Source of the DNA: Acanthamoeba lenticulata
Taxonomy: Eukaryota; Discosea; Longamoebia; Acanthamoebidae
Direction of reading: 5' to 3'
Assembly: GCA_002179805.1 (NCBI GenBank)
Contig: NAVB01000409.1
Span: 1 to 30,926, forward strand
Length of the DNA: 30,926 nucleotides
Shown one piece after another: positions 19,343 to 29,600 of the stretch. The position numbers and the translations under genes are program-made. The notes below the pieces were generated by a model. That model worked only from the letters and a program-made list of their open reading frames with translations, was not told where the DNA came from and ran no database searches. Position 1 is the stretch's first letter. Every line of letters begins with the position of its first letter.

Positions 19343-19982
19343 ATGTTCAGACATGTCACCCTTTGCCTGGCCTTATGCCTCCTAGTTGCTCTCGGCAAGG
19401 CTAACGTCACTGAGGCATCGGCGGAAACCCTTCAACCAGACGTTGAAAGTGCTTCCGTCATCCCAGTGTTTTGTCCTCTTCACATGGAGTGCTCTGAATG
19501 CCGGGTAAGATTCATTCTTCGCACCATCCAACAAGAAACACCAAGGTGGGGCTTCTGACATGATCACTACAGGGTTCGTGCGGGTGGTGTGGTGACAACG
19601 ACAAAAGGGGCCGTTGTCTCCCTTGCAATGGAACCAGGTGTGGCAGGCCGGACAGTTGCAATTTCCTGCATTGGACGCACAACATTTGCCCCAGTGTACG
19701 CGAAACAACATCGCCTTGCTTGTTGGCTTAATTGCTAAGTGTTCTTCTTTGCAGGACCTCGATGCGCTTGCTTCAGGATTGAATTCCGTCGTGGCTTTGT
19801 TGCTCCTGTCGTGCCTTGGGTGTTGTGTCTGCGCTGCTCTTATGGGTGGCCTTGTGGTCTGTGCCTGCCGGAAAAGCTCAACAACATATGTTGTTGCAAG
19901 CCAACCAAACATCAGCCAGAGTCCGTACTATCAAGCTTCTCACTACCGGGCTCCACCACAGAGCTATAGCAGCTATGTGTAG
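19343..19982 (+). CDS. Small type I membrane protein with a PSI (plexin-type cysteine) domain
   Basis: Predicted surface or endomembrane protein of 170 residues from exons 19343-19504, 19573-19695 and 19755-19982, all phase 0. Residues 1-20 are a signal peptide (FRHVTLCLALCLLVALGKA) followed by an NVT glycosylation sequon. Residues ~44-93 form a cysteine-dense module: CPLHMECSECR, then GSCGWCGDNDKRGRC and LPCNGTRC. The spacing, including CGWC, is typical of PSI domains. A hydrophobic helix at ~105-132 is rich in Cys (LSCLGCCVCAAL, VVCACRK), suggesting palmitoylation. The cytoplasmic tail of ~37 residues is Ser/Tyr-rich (PYYQASHYRAPP) and ends SSYV, which fits a class I PDZ-ligand pattern. Start chosen at the ATG that begins the signal peptide. 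Ligand and role are unknown. Confidence 0.8.
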
Positions 19983-20128
19983 CTCTCGGTCCTTAGATCA
20001 TGTAAATATACAAACCTCCTCATGTGTGTTTCTTGCTCCCTCGTGTTGATGTACAGTCGTGTGGAAGCTGTTGATGCCCAGAAACGGGCGACATAGTATA
20101 GTAATTCTATTTGATGAGAATGATGAGT

Positions 20129-23100
20129 TTAGAGAGCCCAGCCCAGGTCCGACGCCGGTGCCAACTGTTCTGGCTGGTATTGGGCAAGGGAAGGCCTCGT
20201 TTCGTTCTGACCACCTCGCGAGCCCGTGCCTCGGCCTCTTCCTCCTCGACCTCTTCCTCCTCGGCCTCGCCCTCGAGGCGCGTCCCCAGCCGGCCCACCA
20301 GATTCCAGCTGGCTCGAGTCGTCGAACGGCGCTGCACGAGGCACGAAGCTACGGCCACGGCCACGGCCCCGACCCCGGTAGCTCGGCGTCTCTGCGTCTG
20401 TTGTATTTGGCACGCCGCCGGCGACGCCCGTAGCCGCCTGCTGCCCGGTTCGAGGCACAAAGTCGCGGCCACGGCCACGGGGGCGATAATTCGGGCGGTG
20501 GATCGGCAGCTCGACGTCCATCACGTTTGGCTGGCCGGTGGCAATGCTCGGAGCAGCAGTCGAGCCGTCTCCACCACCATGGCTCCCGCCACGATAGACA
20601 CTGCCGTCGCGACCACGATAGCCGCCATCGCCGCCGCCGCGATAGCCACCAGAGCCACCGCCACGATGTCCTCCTCGGCCGCCACCGCCGCGATAGCCTT
20701 CGCTGCCGCCACGATAGCCGCCAGATCCGCCACCGCCTCGATAGCCGCCAGGACTGCCACCGCCGCGATAGCCGCCAGGGCTACCGCCGCCACCGCGATA
20801 GCCGCCAGGACCGCCATAGGGAGGTCGCATGGGCCCGGTGAAGGGCTGGAAGTAGCCGAGCTGGAGGTGGTCGACCAGGGGCTCGAGGGCGGGCCACACG
20901 GCCAGGTCGCGCTGCGGGTGGCTGGCGGTCGGGTAGCAGCGGGTCGGGTAGTAGGCGCACTCGAGCCACGAGAAGTCGTCCAGCGGCGCGAAGCGCGTGT
21001 TGGGCGCCCACGGCAGCAGCGCCGGGACGTAGGGCGGCGGTCCGCCCGCGAACCGGTGGTGGATGGCCAGCGGCACAGGTCCGCCCGAGTTGAACCGGCC
21101 CATCGGCGCCGTCGGGACGCGCTGGTAGAAGTGGGCGTGCGAAAAGCGGAGCTCCGGCGGGAGGCGCGCGTCGGGAAGCTCGGCCGAGAGGACGGTGTCG
21201 ACGAGCTGCAGGTCGACAAGCGGCGTCGCCCGGGCAAAGATCGATGCCCAGAGCTTGGACTCGGGCTTCATGAAGGGCTGCACCAGCTCATGCGCCACCT
21301 CACGTGCTGTGCGCGCAGGTCAGGCCTACGCCACGACACACGAACCAGCGAGCGGGCGCGGGAGGGAGGCGTACCCTGGAAGGGCAGGACCGTGAGGCAG
21401 AACTTGTGGGGCGCGAGCGGGAGGGCTGGCGACTGTGGGATGGGCATCGGCAAAAGCGCCTGCAGCTCGTCCCTCGAGGCAAAGTAGTTCCTGCTCGCCG
21501 CAAAGCGTCAGCCAAGCGAAAAGAGGACGAAGCGGGAGAGAGGAGCCGCACTGGAGCTGAAAGCCGGTGGGCGCGTAGCGGTGGGTGTAGAACCACCGGT
21601 TGTCGGAGCAGTAGCCCTCGCAGTACAGCTTGAGGCACCAGAAGAGGCCCTGGAGGTAGGCCGCCGAGTCGTGGCCACGAGTGAGGTCCGTTCGAACCAC
21701 TGTGCCGTTTCCTCCCTCTATCTCCTCGACATCTTCCTCTTCCTCGTCGTCATTATCATCGTAGTCGTCTTCGTAATCATCATCCTCATCATCATCAACG
21801 TCATCATCGTTGTCGTCGACATCATCTTCATCGTCAGAGTAATCATCCAAGGCTTCCTCGTCGTCCTCAAAGGCGGCACTGATGAGGTCCTCGCCCTCCC
21901 CGGGAGTGGCGACGTCGACGTCAAGCTGCACAGCGCCCTCCTTGCGACCGCCGCCGCGGACGACCGGCACGGCGTGCTCCTGGTGGTCCCGCTTGTGCCT
22001 CTTGTTGCTGCACTGTGCCTCTGATGCCTGAGGCGAGCTGCTGCTGCTGCCATTCGCGGCAAAGGGCAGGCTTGGGACCGCCAGCGGAGCCATCGAGGCT
22101 GCGATGATCGCCGGGTCGTGAAACAAGCCGTCACCCGCGGCGGAGGAGGACGAGAACGTCGGCGTAGAGACCGAGAACGAGATGATGGCCGGGTCGACAA
22201 AATCAGGCGAGGCAGCCGACGGCGGAGCCAGCGCGCCGATGGCCTGGGTCAGCGCAGCCAACGGCGTCTTCTTCGACGAAGATGGTGTCGTCGACTGTGA
22301 TGTCGAGGTCGAGGTCGCGGTCGAGGTCGACGAGACCGCGGGCACGGGGGCTGTGGGCTGGGCTGCAGACGGGAGCGCGGATACAGCGTTGGTGTAGAGA
22401 ACGGCCAGGAAGAAGGGCACGTTGAGGACGTAGCCCGGGTTGACCAGGAACTCGTTCTGGAACCGGGGCTGCCCCTTCAGCTTCTGGTAACGGCTCCACA
22501 GTCTGCGCACCAACCAACGGGTGGTGAGTGGTCTCAGTCCTCATGTCTCTCGACAGGACTGCGCGTCGTACCTTTCGACGGAGCAACCGCGGAGCTTGGG
22601 CAGGTAGTCGTTGCCCATGAGGAGCGACAGGAGGACAAAATCAAGCCGCACCAGGTTGCAGTGGCCCTACAAAACGTAGAATGTCAAAATAAAAACAAAA
22701 CAAATGAACAAATATTCAAAATATGAGTGGGTGTTGTGTACGCGAGTGGGCAGGGACTCCTCGAGCGTGCGACAAAACTGCCAGACCGAGAAGATGAGGT
22801 TCTGCTTCTTGCCCTTTTCGTGCGTGGTGGTCAACACAAACACGTTTTGCAGCATCGAGCTCAGCCCTGCATACGCGTGCGACGTATGAATGATTAGACG
22901 GGGAACGCCAAGCCAGGCATTGCAAGGAGCTCAACTCGGTACCGAGCAGGATGAGGTCAGCATCGGTGCCCACGATCAGATGCGACTCATTGCGGAAGTT
23001 GGCCGCATTCCGCTCTCGGTCGGCAAAGCCCTTCGCCATGAAATGAACTATTAATTCTAAAATAAAATGAAATCAAGAGAAAAAAAGACAAAAAATAGAG

Positions 23101-24261
23101 GTACCGATTGGTAGGCAAACATGCGCTGATGCGGGTCGGGCACCGGAATAGCGTCGGCGTTGGCGTGCGATATGATAAACTCGGAGATCTTGGTCTCGCC
23201 CTCGCCCGGCACGTCGGGCCCTGTGTATCCCGCACCACCGCCGTCCCATGTGTGAGACGTCCTGCGCAGACCCGGGCCGAGGAGGCGCGGCGCGCCCACG
23301 TACCAGAGACGTAGATGCGGGTGTGGCGGTACTTGGGGTCGCTCTGCAGGCGGGAGCAGGCCCAGAAGCACAGCGCGTTCTTCAAGCGGTACATGAAAGG
23401 CGTGCCAGCGGTCACCTGTGTTGTTGTGAAGAGTGCCAGCGACGTCAGCGCAACGAGGACGGACGACAAAGGCAAAGCGGACGAAGGCTGCAGCGCGGGA
23501 CGGCACCTGGAGCATGTCGAATGTGCCCCTTGTCTTCTTTTTCGGGACCGGCACCGGTTTTGCTTCTGATGCCGTCGCCTCTGTCGGCGTTGCTGCCGTT
23601 GGTGTCGTCTCGGTCGGCGTCGGCGCTACTGCCGCCTTACTCTGCCTCTGCTGCTTCTTGACTGCGGCCAGGCGCCGCTGGCGCTGCGTGATCAGCTTGG
23701 CGGCCGACGCTGTGTCCGCCCACATCATGCGGCGTCAGTAAACGTGCGTCGACAGAAGGGCCAGTGAGTGAGGCAACAAAAAGATAGGTAGATACCGGGT
23801 CCGTCCATGGCGAGCAAAATCGTCTGGCGCGGGACGCACACCTTGAACAGCATGTCCAGTTCTCGAAAGAGAAGAGCGATGAGTTGATCTTCACAAGTGG
23901 CCCGCCTGCGGAAGCCGATGAAGCCAACGACTGCAGGGTCAGTGCGTTGACGATACGTTGGCAAACAATAATAAATGGACTTAAGTTGTATTTTTATGTG
24001 AGGCGTGTGGCGTACCGGCCAGCCGTATGGATGAGGCCGTTGAGGTCGACGTAGATGTGATCAAAGTAGTCCTTCTGCCCTGGCGGAGCTCTGTCCACAA
24101 TTGAATCGCGCGTGCATGAACGCTCCGGGAAGCACCGCAAATGCAGGGCTGCATGGGACGTACCGTTGGCCTGGCGCCGGACGGCGAGGCGCATCGGGAA
24201 CTCGCACGAAGCACGATGAAAATCTCTGTTCAAGCCATTTCTGAAAACCCGGGATACCCAT
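20129..24261 (-). CDS. 5'-3' exoribonuclease of the XRN family with acidic insert and RGG-rich tail
   Basis: Processive nuclease degrading 5'-monophosphorylated RNA from the 5' end. Twelve predicted exons in transcript order: 24261-24164, 24090-24016, 23905-23796, 23709-23507, 23415-23304, 23220-23105, 23030-22943, 22866-22742, 22666-22572, 22502-21552, 21490-21375, 21306-20129; 1088 residues with consistent phases. XRN landmarks in order are MGIPGFQKWLEQRF, YVDLNGLIH, LLAMDGP, GTPFMYRL, VPGEGETKISEFI, GTDADLILLG, FVLLSLLMGNDYLPKLRG and YLQGLFWCLKLYCEGY, which together supply the acidic catalytic site. A long Ser/Thr/Ala-rich insert and an Asp/Glu tract (~555-610) lie inside the ninth/tenth-exon core. 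The tail (~865-1065) is made of GGYRGGG and RGRGRGR repeats. It could be an Xrn1- or Rat1/Xrn2-type enzyme; I cannot decide. The acceptors at 23905 and 23030 are less certain. Confidence 0.92.
20560..20822 (-). repeat. RGG-box coding repeat in the XRN gene
   Basis: Imperfect tandem repeats of about 24 bases encode GGYRGGG-type units on the minus strand, interspersed with Ser/His. RGG boxes commonly bind RNA and are arginine-methylated. A second Arg/Gly block lies at about 20195-20300. Confidence 0.75.
21717..21860 (-). repeat. Acidic (GAT/GAC/GAA)n coding repeat in the XRN gene
   Basis: A trinucleotide-like stretch encodes a near-pure run of Asp and Glu with scattered Tyr/Val (DDEDDVDDNDDD, EEEEDVEE). 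It is in frame within exon 10 and lies just before the conserved YLQGLFWCLK motif. Confidence 0.75.
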
Positions 24262-24470
24262 GCCGCGTTGCCCACTGAAAAGAAAATCAACTTTAATCGT
24301 ACTCAATTTCACACAAGCGAGAGCACAGGAGCACCTACCTCGCGCTCAGTTGTCAAAGGCGTGAATAGCAAAAGCCTCGAAGGTGAAAAGAAAAGAAAGT
24401 GAAGGTTTTCTCTCTTGCGGGTTACACGGCAACATTAGCTGACCTCTGACGCCCAAGAAGAGGGGACAAG
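24262..24470. promoter_or_regulatory. Shared divergent promoter region, XRN (-) and AP-2 sigma (+)
   Basis: 209 bp between the XRN and AP-2 sigma start codons. It is AT-richer at both flanks. An AG-preceded stretch just upstream of the XRN ATG (CAGTGGGCAACGCGGC on the minus strand) could be an acceptor, so XRN may have an untranslated first exon. No core-promoter element is assigned. Confidence 0.4.
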
Positions 24471-24899
24471 ATGATCCGCTATTTTCTGGTTCAGAACCGC
24501 CAGGGGAAGGTGCGACTATCGAAGTGGTACGTCCCTTATGAGGACGATGAAAAAAGCAAGCTCTCCAGCGAGATCCATCGTTTAGTGAGCGCTCGCCAGT
24601 CGAAGTTCACCAACTTCACCGAGTACCGGCAGCACAAAGTTGTCTACCGACGCTATGCTGGACTGTACTTCTGCGTGTGCGTCGATCCTGAAGACAATGA
24701 GCTCGCCGCCTTGGAAGCCGTTCACTTGATTGTGGAGATCCTCGACAGTTACTTTGGCAACGTATGCGAGTTGCACCTGGTGTTCAACTTCAACAAAGTC
24801 TACACCATTTTGGACGAAGTTATGTTGGGAGGAGAGATTGTGGAAACGAGCAAAGCCAAGATCTTGCAACGAGTCGACGAACTGGAGGACCTCCCATAA
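24471..24899 (+). CDS. AP2S1: AP-2 complex subunit sigma (clathrin adaptor small chain)
   Basis: Small chain of the AP-2 adaptor that links cargo and clathrin at the plasma membrane; the sigma subunit contributes to the dileucine-signal pocket. It is a single exon of 142 residues, the same length as the human protein. Family landmarks run throughout: [27 protein letters not shown], the [14 protein letters not shown] block, [39 protein letters not shown] and GGEIVETSK. The longin fold is complete. The sigma-2 (rather than sigma-1/3) assignment rests on TNFTEYR...[10 protein letters not shown] and on the short C-terminus. The lack of introns is unusual beside its neighbours. It is divergent from the XRN gene with about 210 bp between starts. 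Confidence 0.96.
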   Translation: MIRYFLVQNRQGKVRLSKWYVPYEDDEKSKLSSEIHRLVSARQSKFTNFTEYRQHKVVYRRYAGLYFCVCVDPEDNELAALEAVHLIVEILDSYFGNVCELHLVFNFNKVYTILDEVMLGGEIVETSKAKILQRVDELEDLP

Positions 24900-25009
24900 C
24901 AGGTGTTCCCGTAACGTTTCTCCCCCCAGCGTTGTAAGGAAGCTTCTTTCAGGCTTACCAGGGTTACTGGCCTACTTGAGCCGCACATTCTAATTAGAAA
25001 ATGAATTTA

Positions 25010-25015
25010 AATAAA
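25010..25015 (+). terminator. AATAAA, possible polyadenylation signal of AP-2 sigma
   Basis: AATAAA about 110 bases after the AP-2 sigma stop in an AT-rich stretch (24990-25040) that also forms the upstream region of the next plus-strand gene, whose start is only 70 bases further on. Confidence 0.35.
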
Positions 25016-25084
25016 AGAATTGTAAAAATCAGAAAAGAGAAAATACAACAGTTATTCTCTAGTACCTCAGAAGAACAAACAGCC

Positions 25085-26316
25085 ATGGCTGCCACCCCGA
25101 CCGACTTCGGCGAGCTGTGGACCATACTCCAGCCACATCTTAACCAGATTATTGCTGGCATCGATGCGCCGGGCACGACCCTCAGCAAGGAAACCTGCAT
25201 GCAGCTTTACTCGTGCGCTCCCCCCTGCTCCCTGCTCGCCTATTTAGCCGCGGCATCTAATGTGAGGTGCGGCACCCTCATCCATTAGGATGGGACCAGC
25301 TGTACAAGCGTGTGGGCCTACTCATTGACGGCCTTTGCCGCGAACGACTTGCGCCGCAGCTGCGCGGCCTGCCCCATGATCGCTTGATGACACAGGTTGG
25401 CCCCTTGTTCATCGTTTCCAAACTAACACGTACAGCAAATGAACTACTCGGCTGATGTTCGCCCCGTGTCAGGTCTTGGCGAGGTGGAAGAAGTTTGTGC
25501 CCGTACTCAAGTCCATGTCGACCATCTTTTCCTACATGGTATGTCTGTGCTTCTGCTTGTAGGAAACTTGCTCGAACCAGTGCTCACTATCTTGATGCCA
25601 CAGGACCGGCATTACTGTCAGACCCTGCGGCTGCGCACCACGAAGGAGGCCGGTATCAACAGCTTCCGCATGCTTGTCGTCGACCCTGTCGGTACGCGCG
25701 TCTAGGCCAGAGTCAGGTGACACATGCTAACCCACCTTATGCCTGTCGCGTGCGCAGCGGAGGAGTTGAGCGCCGCTGTCCTGAGCGCCCTGCAGGCCGC
25801 GCGCGCCTCGGGCTCAGTGGCGGATCTCGAGCTGCTGAAGGAAGTGGTCAACGTGCGTTGGCTGGGGCTGCCTTTCTTGCCCCTTTTTCTTTGCGAGTTC
25901 TACTCGATTCACGCGTGTACTGGGACAGCTGTTTGTGGAGCTGGGCGGGGACAAGCTATTCTTCTACCAGCAGAACATTGAGCAGCCCTACCTCACCCAA
26001 GTGCGGTACGCGATCGCCAGACCAACCGTCAGGAACAGACCTCACCAGGTCTTCTGAGCCACTTTTTCATAATTCGCTATGTCTCGCACAGAGCGCACCT
26101 CCGAAGCGAGAAGGCGAAGCTGCAGCACCTCGATGAGGCCCAGCGACAGGAGCTGGTACGACGTTGTTACACGTGCCGCAGAGCGCACCACCTTCCGCCC
26201 CTCATATGTGTGGTGTTGTGCATCAGCTGGTAGTGGTCCTCGACAAGGAGCAGGAGCTCGCGCGCCAGGTGCTCCACGCCAGCACCGAACCCAAGGTGGC
26301 GCAGCTGGCGCCGTGA
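25085..26316 (+). CDS. Short cullin-like protein (N-terminal cullin repeats only)
   Basis: Eight predicted exons: 25085-25261, 25300-25395, 25473-25538, 25604-25691, 25758-25852, 25929-26005, 26092-26155 and 26227-26316, with consistent phases and 250 residues. Segments follow the order of cullin repeats 1-2: FGELWTILQPHLNQII, LSKETCMQLYS, LYKRVGLLIDGLCRERLAP, VLARWKKFVPVLKSMSTIFSYM, then DRHYC, FRMLVVDPV, ADLELLKEVVN, LFFYQQNIEQPYLTQ and ARQVLHASTEPKVAQ. In full cullins these repeats bind substrate-adaptor proteins, while the C-terminal cullin-homology domain binds RBX1 and carries the neddylation lysine. Here a stop follows directly and the next gene begins 287 bp later, so that half is absent. 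It could act as an adaptor-sequestering or structural relative; that is speculation. Start chosen at GCCATGG; an in-frame ATG at 25001 lies in AT-rich leader sequence. The first intron (25262-25299, 38 nt) is the least certain. Confidence 0.7.
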
Positions 26317-26602
26317 AAGGAGCAGCGAAACGTTTCCAAAATGATTCCCAAAAAAATAGTTAAATGCAAGGCCGAAATGAAGGGGCGACGATTGGGCGGT
26401 TGGCGGCGTCACCAGAGGGAAAAAAAAGAAATCAAGAGAGACACCGGTGGCCAGGGAAAAAAAGGGGCGCACACGAGACCGTCAAAGCAAAGCGCAAGTG
26501 GGCCGTGGCGACACCAGCTGGCCGCATCTCTCCCTCTGTGTCTTCATAGGCCAATTTTTACCCGCTTGGAAGAGAGAGTAGAGAAGCGCTGAGAAGAGAG
26601 AA

Positions 26603-29600
26603 ATGGCAAAGATTGCCGAGAAGTTGACGATCCTGCTTGAGACAGGAAATGGATTCCTGATCCGATTGTACAATACCAAAGTCAAGTACACGCCGGAGAA
26701 CAAGGAGCGACCATCCTTCCTCGCTGATCCTGTCTTTGCCAAGGTGGTGGCTGCCTTCGTAAAGAAGTTTCCTGAAATCCCCTCTGATCTAGACAAGGTA
26801 CAAAAGGCCTCTTGGTTGTTGCGTAATAATTTGCACCTTAATAATCCTTCAATTACAGACGCCTGGCTACGAAGTGTTCTTGGGCAAGGCAAAGCAAATT
26901 TTTGAAGAATTGGAGCCGGACTTCGACACATTCGTTGATGCCCTGGAGTGGGTGAAGATAACACAACAGACTCTCGGTGATGTCGCCAACGCCACCGCCG
27001 ACCTCACGGTACACCTCACGCTTTTCATCATTCTTCACCGCGCCCCGACCTGCTCCCAATTTGTCCCTACTCGCCAATTAAGCGTCCGCCACAACCAATC
27101 TTGTTTTTATTTTTATTACTTTGCAGTGGGCCTACACGCCCGTAACGACAGACAAGTTCCTCGAGCTGGTGACCATGTACTGCCAGGTCAACCTTCTCTG
27201 GTCCCTCATCGCTGACCGCCGCACCATTGCCGCCTGCTTCGCGCGTGCCTTCAACATCGTGCGATCCCAAAACGAGTCCAACTTCCCCAAGGTGGCCCAG
27301 TACTTGGTACAATGCTCTGCACTTCTTCTGCTTTTACTTCAACTTCTTCATCATTTTTTTTCATCGTGCTCATGACCGTCTTGGTGGCGCAGGCCAACTA
27401 CTCGGACCCGTTCAAGAAGCTGCGCGAGGACTTCAAGTCCTTCAGCAAGCGCGTGGGCCAGGCTCTGGTCTCGCTGCTCCCGGCCTACTCGAAGCTCAAC
27501 AACCTGGACCAGCTGCGCAAGGAGGGCACCCTCAACCTCACCCTCAACCCCGAGAGGCTGGCCCTCCCGTCGCACGACATCGCCCAGCTCGACCTCCTCA
27601 ACAAGGACAAGATGTACACCTGGGCTATCTACGGCCACCTCTTCTGCCCCGAGGAGCTCGCCATGCCGGGCGCCCTCGACATGTGCCGCGTCGTCCTCTC
27701 CCAGGCCTATCGCACGCCCGTGTTCAGGAACGTGTCGATCCCCATCCACAACTTCTACTCGGACTCGTGGAAGAACTTCAAGTCCAAGACCTTCAAGCTT
27801 GGCAAGGAGAAGAAGATTATCGTCGACGGTCTCCAGGCCGCCACCTCTGGCGCTGGCCTCATTGGTGCCTGCCTGCCCTCCCTGCCTTTTTCCCTTTTCT
27901 TCTTTCTCTTTCTTTCTTTGCCAGGCTGACCCTTGTCGACTGCAAAAACCCACAACCAGAGCGCCGCAACTTCAGGATCTACTTGCGACAGAGCCTGAGG
28001 AGCCTGCTGGCGCTGCTGAAGGACTTCCCGGGCTTGCTGGGCCCCAAGGCCGTGGTGGTGTGGAGCGCGCTGGCGGCAGCCAAGGCCGAGGTGCTGTGGT
28101 ACTTTAGGCACATCACGGCACCGCCGCCGAAGAAGGACAAATTCAACGAGGACGCGCTGCGGGACCAGCACATCTCGGAGCTGCTGTTCCTCACGCACCA
28201 GCTGTCGACGCTCGTGCGGCAGCACCAGCGGATCATGCAGGCCTACTACCTGGAGTACCTGAACGAGGCCGACCGCAAGGCGCTCGAGGACCAGGTGCGC
28301 GGACTGCCCAATCACGCGACCGTGCTTCCGCTGCTGCGGAACATCCTGGGCGACCTGCAGGCCATCTCCGTGGAGGCCTTCATGGCGGGGACCGACTACA
28401 ACTTTGACGCGCTGCGGCTCAACTGGGCCCGCGTGGAGGCTAGCCTTGCCGCGGCGGCGTCGACCATCATGCCGTCGGCCGTGAAGGAGCTGATCCACCG
28501 CGGACGGGTGATCTGCCTCCACACGCGCAATGTGGACGAGATCGAGGAGCAGATCGAGCAGTACGGATCGCTCAAGAGCCTCTGGTACTTCCGCGACAGC
28601 TTCGTGCAGGTGTTTGACAAGTCGATCATCGACGGCCCGGCCAACCCGCTCAACTGCATGGCCTTCCTCCACCTCCTCGCCGAGTTCCCGGAGAACGCCA
28701 CGGGCTGGCTCCCGCGCGAGCGCGAGGTAATTGGCCCGCAGTGCGTGCGCCTGGCCGAGGACATGCTCAACAAGATCACCCACCGCGTGGCCTCCATCGT
28801 CTTTGAGATCGGCAAGCACAACCTCACCTTTGCCAGCCAGCTCAACCACGTCAACGGCGCCCACCCGCTCCTCGCCCGCCTCAAGGACTACAAGTTTGAC
28901 AAGAACTACGTCCCGCCCACCACGCCCGGCACCGAGTCCCACTTCCGCAACCGCAAGGAACTCGACAACCTCCGCCTCTACGAGCGCAATGTCCAGCAGC
29001 TCTGCGCCGCCATGCAGGATGTCGTCGATGTCACCATCTACGACACCGTCCTCACCCCGCGCGAGTACCTCCGCGACAAGCTCGTTGAGGTCCTCCGCCG
29101 CTTCGTCAAGAAGGCCCTCATCATCGACGAGCAGCACCTCCTCATCCAGCGTCCCTCTATCCTCGTGCGTCCTTTTTTCTTTTCAAACGTTTTATTCTTA
29201 TTTTTACTGATTTTTTTTAACATGTTCGAAATCAAACAGGAGAGCAAGCTGCAGCTGTTTGTCTTCACGGTGAGGCTGCTGGAGAACTATGTGGCGATGG
29301 ACATCGCGAGCTCGTTGCGCGAGTTTGCGCTCGGCCAGGTCTTCAACCGCCACCTGTCGGACATCAACAAGATCGACTTCTCCTTTGGTGATCTCGACCT
29401 CAACGGGCCGGGCGCCGGCTCGGGCAGCACCATCGGCACCAGCATCTCGGTCGGGCTTGAGTCGGCCGTCAACGGCGTCGGCGGCGGCTCGGCGGGCGCC
29501 ACCGGACCGGGCGGCCTCTCTGGCGGCGTGGGATTTGGCAACGACTTGGCCCACGTCCTGTCCAAGTGGTACGCCGACTTCATGTCGCGGCGGCTCACCA

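Noticed and set aside
21326..22513. Possibility that the acidic and Ser/Thr-rich stretch is a separate gene
   Set aside because: The same frame begins with LWSRYQKLKG and ends with YLQGLFWCLKLYCEGY, both XRN core motifs, so it is an internal insert of one exon.
25001..25084. Upstream in-frame ATG of the cullin-like gene at 25001
   Set aside because: The added residues come from AT-rich leader sequence (NLNKRIVKIRKEKIQQ) overlapping a probable polyadenylation signal, while the ATG at 25085 has a good GCCATGG context.
27755..29137. 460-codon open frame on the minus strand opposite the Nap1 gene
   Set aside because: Val/Leu/Glu/Arg-rich composition typical of an antisense shadow, and it crosses a Nap1 intron; Nap1 itself is clearly conserved.
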